From Streptomyces sp. WM6386 (lineage in GTDB: Bacteria > Actinomycetota > Actinomycetes > Streptomycetales > Streptomycetaceae), in NCBI RefSeq assembly GCF_000972385.1, contig NZ_JXTE01000041.1, forward strand, positions 13,417-77,416: a stretch of DNA of 64,000 nucleotides, written 5' to 3'. The notes under the pieces are model-generated. The model was given only the letters and a program-made list of their open reading frames with translations. It was not told the origin of the DNA and searched no databases. The position numbers and the translations under genes are program-made. Below, one piece after another: positions 58,357 to 64,000 of this stretch (the stretch's first letter is position 1; every line of letters begins with the position of its first letter).

Positions 58357-59106
58357 TCAGGCTCCGACGACCGCCAGCACCGGCACTCGCGCCTCGTCGT
58401 ACCGCTCCAGTACCACCCGCGCCACCTCCGGCGACGCCCCCAGCACATCGGCCAGCACATCCGCCTCGGCCGCGCCCCGCGCGATCCGGTCCGGCAGGCG
58501 GCCGGGGGCCAGGACGTACGGTGCGACGGCCACCCGGGAGCAGCCCAGGGAACGGAGTTCCCGCACCGCGTCCTGCGTGCGGGGGAGTGCGGCGGAGGCG
58601 AACGCAGGCCGCACGGCACACCAACCGGTGCGCCGCCACTCCCGCGCGATTTCTGCGATCACTGCGATCGCCTCCGGGTCCGTGGACCCCGCCGAGGCCA
58701 GCACGACCCCGGTCGAGGACTTGTCGGCGGGCGTCAACCCCGCCTCGTACAAACGCCGTTCCAGCGCCGACAGCAGGAGCGGGGACGGGCCCAGCACCTC
58801 CGCCTGGCGGATCCGCAGCTGCGGCGGAGCGTCCCTGAGGACCGCGGGGATGTCCGCCTTCGCGTGGAACGCGCGGGTCAGCAGCAGCGGGAGGGCGACG
58901 ACGTCACGTACGCCCTGCGCCGCGAGCGACTCCAACACCCCCTGGACGGAGGGAATGTTGAAGTCCAGGAAGCCGGTCTCCACCCGTACCCCGGGGCGCA
59001 GGGAGCGCACCCGGCGGACGAGGGCGTGCACCGTCGCGGCGTGCCGTGGGTCACGGCTGCCGTGGGCGATCACCAAAAGGACGGGGCGGACCGGCTTCTT
59101 GTGCAT
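58357..59106 (-). CDS. Sirohydrochlorin chelatase (CbiX/SirB family)
   Basis: 249 residues with two homologous chelatase halves: LLVIAHGSRDPRHA with the metal-site His, LLLTRAFHAKADIP, then VLASAGSTDPEA and VAPYVLAPGRLPDRI. It inserts iron (or cobalt) into sirohydrochlorin; sirohaem is the cofactor of sulfite and nitrite reductases. Its place at the end of the cysDN/sulfonate operon fits sirohaem supply for assimilatory sulfite reductase. Follows the permease gene by seven bases. Confidence 0.88.
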   Translation of the reverse strand: MHKKPVRPVLLVIAHGSRDPRHAATVHALVRRVRSLRPGVRVETGFLDFNIPSVQGVLESLAAQGVRDVVALPLLLTRAFHAKADIPAVLRDAPPQLRIRQAEVLGPSPLLLSALERRLYEAGLTPADKSSTGVVLASAGSTDPEAIAVIAEIAREWRRTGWCAVRPAFASAALPRTQDAVRELRSLGCSRVAVAPYVLAPGRLPDRIARGAAEADVLADVLGASPEVARVVLERYDEARVPVLAVVGA

Positions 59107-59113
59107 GCGAACC

Positions 59114-59998
59114 TCAGCTCTTCACCAGCAGACCGCGACTGCGCAGCACCCGCCGCTCCAGAGGGCTGAAGACCAGCAGGTCGACGGCGATACCGACGAA
59201 CAGGATCAGGAAGATGGCCTCGAAGATCATCGGCATGGAGCTGGCGTTGCGGCCGTTCTCCAGCAGCGCGCCGAGACCGATGCCCAGATCGGGTGAGGAG
59301 GCGATGATCTCCGCCGCCATCAGCGAGCGCCAGGAGAACGCCCAGCCCTGCTTCAGACCGGCCAGATAGCCCGGCAGCGAGGCCGGCAGGACGATGTGCC
59401 AGGCACCCTTCCAGCCGGTCGCGCCCATCGTGCGGCCCGCCCGCAGGAACAGCGGCGGCACCTGGTCGATGCCGGAGACCAGGCCGTTGGCGATGGACGG
59501 GACCGCACCGAGCAGGATCACCGCGTACATCATCGAGTTGTTCAGACCCAGCCACAGGACCGCCGGCGGCACCCAGGCCACCGACGGCAGCGACTGGAGG
59601 CCCGACAGGACCGGTCCGATCGCCGCACGGATGAACTTCACCCGGGCCACGATCAGACCCAGCGGGGTGCCGATCGCCAGCGCGAGCAGGAAGCCGAACA
59701 GACCGCGCTCGACGCTGGTCCAGATGTAACCGAGGAGCTTGCCCTCCAGCCAGGCGTCCTTGAACTCGGCGGCCACATCGCCGGGGGAGGGCAGCTTGGT
59801 CGGGTCGGTGACGATGTCGAGGGAGATCAGCGCCTGCCAGATCACCAGGACCACGGCGGTCGCGACGAGCGGCGGAAAGATCTTCTCGCGGAAGGTCTGC
59901 CGGAACGGCGGCCGGCCCGTCACCTGGGTGTCCAGTGCGTCGAGGCCCGCCTCTACGCTCCCGGCGTCCTGAACCGGTGTCGTGTCAGTGCTGGCCAT
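59114..59998 (-). CDS. ssuC: Sulfonate-type ABC importer permease
   Basis: 294 residues with a ~45-residue soluble N-terminus then six membrane helices (LVATAVVLVIWQALISLDIV first) and the coupling loop at ~ GWKGAWHIVLPASLPGYLAG. Typical of SsuC/TauC permeases. Start ATG 59998, inside the end of the ATPase gene (14-bp overlap). Cotranscribed with sulfur genes, supporting a sulfonate or sulfate-ester substrate; nitrate or taurine cannot be excluded. Confidence 0.85.
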   Translation of the reverse strand: MASTDTTPVQDAGSVEAGLDALDTQVTGRPPFRQTFREKIFPPLVATAVVLVIWQALISLDIVTDPTKLPSPGDVAAEFKDAWLEGKLLGYIWTSVERGLFGFLLALAIGTPLGLIVARVKFIRAAIGPVLSGLQSLPSVAWVPPAVLWLGLNNSMMYAVILLGAVPSIANGLVSGIDQVPPLFLRAGRTMGATGWKGAWHIVLPASLPGYLAGLKQGWAFSWRSLMAAEIIASSPDLGIGLGALLENGRNASSMPMIFEAIFLILFVGIAVDLLVFSPLERRVLRSRGLLVKS

Positions 59999-60770
59999 GA
60001 CGGCGGATCTCCCCACGCAGTACATCGGTGATCTCAAGGGACAGTTCGGCCACGGGCGCGTCCTCGATACGGCGCGGCTGCGGGATGCCGACCGTCCACT
60101 CGCGCGCGATCCGGCCAGGGCGCGACGACAGCAGGATCACGCGCTGCGCGAGCCGCACCGCCTCGCGCACGTTGTGCGTGACGAACAGGACGGAGACCCC
60201 GGTCTCCTGCCAGATACGGGTGAGCTCGTCGTGCAGTACGTCCCGCGTGATGGCGTCGAGAGCCGAGAACGGCTCGTCCATCAGCAGCAGGCTGCTCTCC
60301 TGGCCGAGCGCCCGGGCCAGCGCCGCGCGCTGGCGCATACCACCCGACAGCTCGTGCACCCGCTTGCCGTACGCGCCCTGCAGCCGCACGAGTTCGAGCA
60401 GCGACTCGGCCTTCGCGCGCCGCTCGTTCTTCGGAACTCCCCTGAGCTTGAGGGCGAGTTCGATGTTCTTGCCCGCCGTCAGCCACGGCAGCAGAGCGTG
60501 TTCCTGGAACATCAGGGCCGGGCGCCCGTCCGTCTTGATGCTGCCCGCGCTCGGGTCGTCGAGACCCGCCACCAGGTTGAGCAGCGTGGACTTGCCACAG
60601 CCCGAGGCCCCCAGGAGGGTGACGAACTCGCCCGGTGCGACATCGAGCGTGATGTCGTCGAGGACGAGCTGCTGCCCGGCGGGACCGGCGAAGGACTTCG
60701 AGACATGCTCGATCCGGGCGGCGTACTCGACTGACTCGGCCTGCTCGGCCTTGGCAACCGCGGTGGCCAT
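59985..60770 (-). CDS. ssuB: Sulfonate-type ABC importer ATPase
   Basis: 261 residues. Walker A GASGCGKST, Q-loop MFQEHALLPW, signature LSGGMRQR, Walker [13 protein letters not shown], switch His in VTHNVREA. The start ATG 60770 has AGGAGG eight bases upstream; the GTG three codons earlier is too close to that site. Drives uptake with the permease at 59114 and the lipoprotein at 60806. Confidence 0.9.
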   Translation of the reverse strand: MATAVAKAEQAESVEYAARIEHVSKSFAGPAGQQLVLDDITLDVAPGEFVTLLGASGCGKSTLLNLVAGLDDPSAGSIKTDGRPALMFQEHALLPWLTAGKNIELALKLRGVPKNERRAKAESLLELVRLQGAYGKRVHELSGGMRQRAALARALGQESSLLLMDEPFSALDAITRDVLHDELTRIWQETGVSVLFVTHNVREAVRLAQRVILLSSRPGRIAREWTVGIPQPRRIEDAPVAELSLEITDVLRGEIRRHGQH

Positions 60771-60805
60771 GGTCGTCACCTCCTGGGGACTCTGGGGGTC
60801 AGGAC

Positions 60806-61909
60806 TTACTTGACGCCGAGACCGGCGTCGTCGACCGTGCTCTCACCCGCGGCCTTGAGGACCTTGTTCAGAAGCGTGAGGTCGTAGATGCCGTCCAGCA
60901 GCGGGTCCTCCAGCAGACCGGCCTTGACCGCGTGCTCCGCCTCGGTGTTGAGGGTGGCGGCCAGCGGGTCGTTGGTGAACTGGATGGACTTCCACGCCGG
61001 GTCCAGGACGTCCGTCGGGAGCGCCTTGCCCGAGTCCGCCTCCAGCTGCTTGTTCGCCGCGGCCTTGGCCTCGTCAGGGTTGGCGTTGATCCACTTGTTG
61101 GTCTCGACCGAGGCCTTCAGGACCGCCTCGACAGCCTTCGGGTGCTCCTTGAGGAACTTCTGCGACACGATGACGTTCGTGATCACGAACTTCTTGTCCG
61201 GCCACAGGTCGGCCTCGTCGAGCAGCACCTTGCCGCCCTCGGCGACCAGCTTCGACGCGGTCGGCTCCGGCACCCAGGCGCCGTCGATGGAACCGGACTT
61301 GTAGGCGTCCGGGGTCACCTTGTTGTCGGTGCGGACGACCGACACATCACCCGCGCCGCTCTCGGCGTCGACCTTCCAGCCCTGCTCCGAGATCCAGTTG
61401 AGGAACGCCACGTCCTGCGTGTTGCCCAGCTGCGGGGTGGCGATCTTCTTGCCCTTGACGTCCTTCAGGGACTTGATCTTCTTCGGGTTGACGACGAGCT
61501 TCACACCGCCGGACGCCGAACCGCCGATGATGCGCAGGTTGGTGCCCTTGGACTTGGTGTAGCCGTTGATCGCCGGAGAGGGGCCGATCCACCCGATGTC
61601 GATGGAACCGGAGTTGAGCGCCTCGATCTCGGACGGACCGGCGTTGAAGGTCGCGTACGAGGCCTTCGTGGCACCGAGCTCCTTCTGGAAGAAGCCCTTC
61701 TGGTTGGCGACCAGCGCGGTGGCGTGGGTCAGGTTCCCGAAGTAGCCGATCTTGACGGAGTCGAGTCCGTCGATCTTCTTCGCCCCGGCGGCGACCTTGG
61801 CGGTGTCGTCGTCCTTGGCGTCGGACCCGTAGCCGCAGGCGGCCAGGGTCAGGAGAGGGAGTGCGGCTATCACCGCGAAGGTGCGGCGGAAGGCGTGTGT
61901 TGCAGGCAC
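60806..61909 (-). CDS. ssuA: Sulfonate-type ABC importer substrate-binding lipoprotein
   Basis: 367 residues from GTG 61909 (AGAGGA upstream). Lipobox LAAC (Cys25) after a RRTFAVIAALPLL signal. The mature part follows the SsuA/NrtA pattern: KIGYFGNLTHATALVANQKG, NAGPSEIEALNSGSIDIGWIG, IATPQLGNTQDVAFLNWI and GAWVPEPTASKL. Genes before and after are for sulfate activation and sirohaem, so aliphatic sulfonates are the likeliest ligands. Confidence 0.88.
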   Translation of the reverse strand: MPATHAFRRTFAVIAALPLLTLAACGYGSDAKDDDTAKVAAGAKKIDGLDSVKIGYFGNLTHATALVANQKGFFQKELGATKASYATFNAGPSEIEALNSGSIDIGWIGPSPAINGYTKSKGTNLRIIGGSASGGVKLVVNPKKIKSLKDVKGKKIATPQLGNTQDVAFLNWISEQGWKVDAESGAGDVSVVRTDNKVTPDAYKSGSIDGAWVPEPTASKLVAEGGKVLLDEADLWPDKKFVITNVIVSQKFLKEHPKAVEAVLKASVETNKWINANPDEAKAAANKQLEADSGKALPTDVLDPAWKSIQFTNDPLAATLNTEAEHAVKAGLLEDPLLDGIYDLTLLNKVLKAAGESTVDDAGLGVK

Positions 61910-62034
61910 GGGAGGTGTTCCTCTCGGAGGCCCGGCGGTCACGGTCTCTCAGGTCGTGGCCGGGAGGTCGGCAGGTCTTCGTCGCTTCCGGGACGTCGGA
62001 TGGGGGGACAGGGCGCGCAGGCAGTGCGCGTACG

Positions 62035-62139
62035 TCATCGCGCACATCGCGCGACTCCGCCCTGTCCGCTGCCGAGCGCACCGCTGCCGACGCGGCCGCC
62101 CTCTTTCGCGAACGTGGAGAAGTAGTCGGTGGAGTTCAT
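62035..62139 (-). CDS. Possible 34-residue ORF downstream of cysN
   Basis: Begins MNSTDYFSTFAKEGG, with its ATG one base after the cysN stop, and ends in TGA overlapping a further ATG (29 codons). The start position suggests translation could re-initiate after cysN. No homology is recognised and the rest is Gly/Arg-rich, so it may be leader sequence within the 231-bp gap before the lipoprotein gene rather than a real gene. Confidence 0.25.
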   Translation of the reverse strand: MNSTDYFSTFAKEGGRVGSGALGSGQGGVARCAR

Positions 62140-62140
62140 G

Positions 62141-63469
62141 TCAGAAGTCCCACCCGTCGTCGTCGGACTCGTCCTTGACGGGCTCGGGGGACGCGAACGA
62201 CTCGCCGACCATGCCCGCGGTGAGCGTGGTGCCGTCGTTCGGGTCGATCAGGATGAACGAGCCGGTGCGCCGCGAATCGGAGTAGGAGTCGACCGGGAGC
62301 GGCTCCGCGGCGCGGATCTTCACCCGGCCGATGTCGTTGGCGACGAGCTGCCCCGGGTGCGGGTGCAGGGACAGGTCGTCGAGCGTGAGACGGGACGGGA
62401 TGTCCTTGACGATCGCCTTCACCGTGCGGGTGCCGTGCTTGAGCAGCACCCGGTGGCCGACGGTCAGCGGTGCGTCGGCCACGTGGCAGACGGTCGCCTC
62501 GATGTCCTGGGTGGTCGGCGGCGCGTCCTTGCTGGGCACGATCAGGTCGCCGCGCGAGATGTCGATGTCGTCCTCCAGGAGGACCGTCACCGACTGCGTC
62601 GTCCAGGCGATGCCGACCGGCTCACCCAGCAGGTCGATGGCGGCGATCCGCGAGCCACGGCCCGACGGCAGCACGGTCACGGACTCGCCGACACGGAACG
62701 AACCGGCGGCGATCTGGCCCGCGTAACCCCGGTAGTCGGGGTGCTCGGCGGTCTGCGGACGGATCACGAACTGCACGGGCAGCCGCGCGTGGCAGTGGCT
62801 CAGGTCGTGGGTGACCGGGACCGTCTCCAGGTGCTCCAGGACGGTCGGGCCGCCGTACCAGTCCATGTTCGCGGACGGCTCCACCACGTTGTCACCGGCG
62901 AGCGCCGAGATCGGGATCGCGGTGACCTCCGGGACGCCCAGTTCGAGCGCGTACGCCGTGAACTCCTCGGCGATCGCTGCGAACACCGACTCCTGGTAGT
63001 CGACCAGGTCCATCTTGTTCACGGCGAGGACCACGTGCGGCACCCGCAGCAGCGCCGCGAGGGCGGCGTGCCGGCGGGTCTGCTCGACGACACCGTTGCG
63101 GGCGTCGATCAGGATCACCGTCAGCTCGGCCGTGGAGGCACCCGTCACCATGTTGCGGGTGTACTGCACGTGCCCCGGGGTGTCCGCGAGGATGAACCGG
63201 CGCTTGGCGGTGGCGAAGTAGCGGTACGCCACGTCGATCGTGATGCCCTGCTCGCGCTCGGCCCGCAGACCGTCCGTCAGCAGCGCCAGGTCGGGGCCTT
63301 CCTGCCCGCGCGCGGTCGAGGCGCGCTCCACGGCCTCCAGCTGGTCGGTGAGGACCGACTTGGAGTCGTGCAGCAGCCGGCCCACCAGCGTGGACTTGCC
63401 GTCGTCGACGGAGCCGGCGGTGGCGAACCGCAGGAGCGTGGTCTCGGAGAGTTCCGTGGTCGTGCTCAT
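62141..63469 (-). CDS. cysN: Sulfate adenylyltransferase subunit 1 (GTPase)
   Basis: 442 residues, typical for actinobacterial CysN without a fused APS kinase. EF-Tu-like GTPase motifs: GSVDDGKSTLVGRL, DTPGHVQY, NKMDLVDY. With CysD it couples GTP hydrolysis to adenosine phosphosulfate formation, the first step of sulfate assimilation. Starts one or two bases from the cysD stop and is followed by the sulfonate ABC genes. Confidence 0.95.
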   Translation of the reverse strand: MSTTTELSETTLLRFATAGSVDDGKSTLVGRLLHDSKSVLTDQLEAVERASTARGQEGPDLALLTDGLRAEREQGITIDVAYRYFATAKRRFILADTPGHVQYTRNMVTGASTAELTVILIDARNGVVEQTRRHAALAALLRVPHVVLAVNKMDLVDYQESVFAAIAEEFTAYALELGVPEVTAIPISALAGDNVVEPSANMDWYGGPTVLEHLETVPVTHDLSHCHARLPVQFVIRPQTAEHPDYRGYAGQIAAGSFRVGESVTVLPSGRGSRIAAIDLLGEPVGIAWTTQSVTVLLEDDIDISRGDLIVPSKDAPPTTQDIEATVCHVADAPLTVGHRVLLKHGTRTVKAIVKDIPSRLTLDDLSLHPHPGQLVANDIGRVKIRAAEPLPVDSYSDSRRTGSFILIDPNDGTTLTAGMVGESFASPEPVKDESDDDGWDF

Positions 63470-63471
63470 GC

Positions 63472-64000
63472 TTAGAAGTACCCCTCGCGCTTACGGTCTT
63501 CCATCGCGGCCTCGGACATCTTGTCGTCGGCGCGGGTCGCGCCCCGCTCGGTCAGCCGGGAGGCGGCGATCTCGACGATGACGTCGTCCAGCGTCACCGC
63601 GTCCGAGTCGACCGCGCCGGTGCAGGACATGTCACCGACGGTCCGGTAGCGCACCAGGCGCTTCTCGACACTCTCGCCGTCCTTGGGGCCACCCCATTCG
63701 CCGGGAGTGAGCCACATGCCGGAGCGCGAGAACACCTCACGCTCGTGCGCGAAGTAGATCTCCGGCAGCTCGATGCCCTCGCGGGCGATGTACTGCCAGA
63801 CGTCCAGCTCGGTCCAGTTGGACAGCGGGAAGACGCGGACGTGCTCGCCGGGGGCGTGCCGGCCGTTGTAGAGGTTCCACAGCTCGGGGCGCTGGCGGCG
63901 CGGGTCCCACTGGGAGAACTCGTCGCGCAGGGAGAAGACGCGCTCCTTGGCGCGGGCCTTCTCCTCGTCGCGCCGGCCACCGCCGAAGACCGCGTCGAAC
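63472..64000 (-). CDS. cysD: Sulfate adenylyltransferase subunit 2 (partial, C-terminal part)
   Basis: About 176 C-terminal residues; the gene continues past the right edge. FDAVFGGGRRDEEKARAKER, then WTELDVWQYIAREGIELPE and YFAHEREVFSRSG are characteristic of CysD, the PP-loop ATP-using subunit that forms adenosine phosphosulfate. Ends ..EDRKREGYF with TAA, two bases before the cysN start. Confidence 0.95.
   Translation of the reverse strand, partial: FDAVFGGGRRDEEKARAKERVFSLRDEFSQWDPRRQRPELWNLYNGRHAPGEHVRVFPLSNWTELDVWQYIAREGIELPEIYFAHEREVFSRSGMWLTPGEWGGPKDGESVEKRLVRYRTVGDMSCTGAVDSDAVTLDDVIVEIAASRLTERGATRADDKMSEAAMEDRKREGYF

Overview
The window is about 64 kb of very high-GC actinobacterial chromosome, almost certainly Streptomyces. 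Evidence: strong third-position G/C bias, GTG and TTG starts with GGAGG-type ribosome sites, many ATGA/GTGA start-stop overlaps, a two-domain geosmin synthase, a Streptomyces-type subtilisin inhibitor, a single in-frame TTA codon among otherwise TTA-free genes, and a sulfate assimilation operon at the right edge. From memory, the association of geosmin synthase with this cys/ssu cluster resembles the S. coelicolor SCO6073-SCO6100 neighbourhood. No tRNA, rRNA, CRISPR array, integrase or insertion sequence was recognised.

Left part (1-23.4 kb): the end of a secreted protease with a P-domain; a TetR regulator of gamma-butyrolactone-receptor type; a DUF89/ARMT1 protein; a relic of a P450 gene; a NitT/TauT-type ABC importer (lipoprotein, two permeases, ATPase) whose genes are linked by 12-13 codon mini-ORFs with ATGA overlaps; a Tat-exported endonuclease/phosphatase-fold protein; geosmin synthase; a phenoxazinone-synthase-like multicopper oxidase; a glutamine-amidotransferase-like protein opposite a LysR regulator with a clear LysR box; a PDZ protein; a metallophosphoesterase opposite an M24 peptidase, separated by two AT-rich palindromes; and an APH-fold protein that lacks catalytic aspartates.

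Middle (17.5-45.3 kb): trehalose/glycogen genes treZ, treY and treX, all on the minus strand. Between treZ and treY lie an FHA protein, two M14 carboxypeptidase paralogues and a subtilisin inhibitor. Then come a secreted two-gene set resembling a split copper amine oxidase (HyaS-like), an SAV2148-type HEPN protein followed by a DnaQ-type exonuclease, an APH-family kinase, a sugar ABC importer without its own ATPase, an MMPL exporter, DUF1697, transglutaminase-like, ketopantoate-reductase-like, MFS and ArsR-type genes.

The most unusual block is 45.3-58.2 kb. A membrane protein and a 106-residue protein share a duplicated peptide (NINNVNGPSNIGP). Facing them is an eight-gene, tightly overlapping minus-strand operon encoding a beta-sandwich protein, two zinc-ribbon GTPases, a large GAP1-like protein, a 39-residue membrane peptide, a vWA protein, a PP2C phosphatase and a Ser/Thr-kinase-like protein. 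vWA + PP2C + kinase is the TerY-P triad arrangement. Combined with the paired GTPases and GAP1-like protein, it looks like a signalling, stress or conflict system whose biochemistry has, to my knowledge, not been worked out.

Right edge (58.3-64 kb): sirohydrochlorin chelatase, a sulfonate-type ABC importer (permease, ATPase, lipoprotein), cysN and the end of cysD, forming a minus-strand sulfur assimilation operon.
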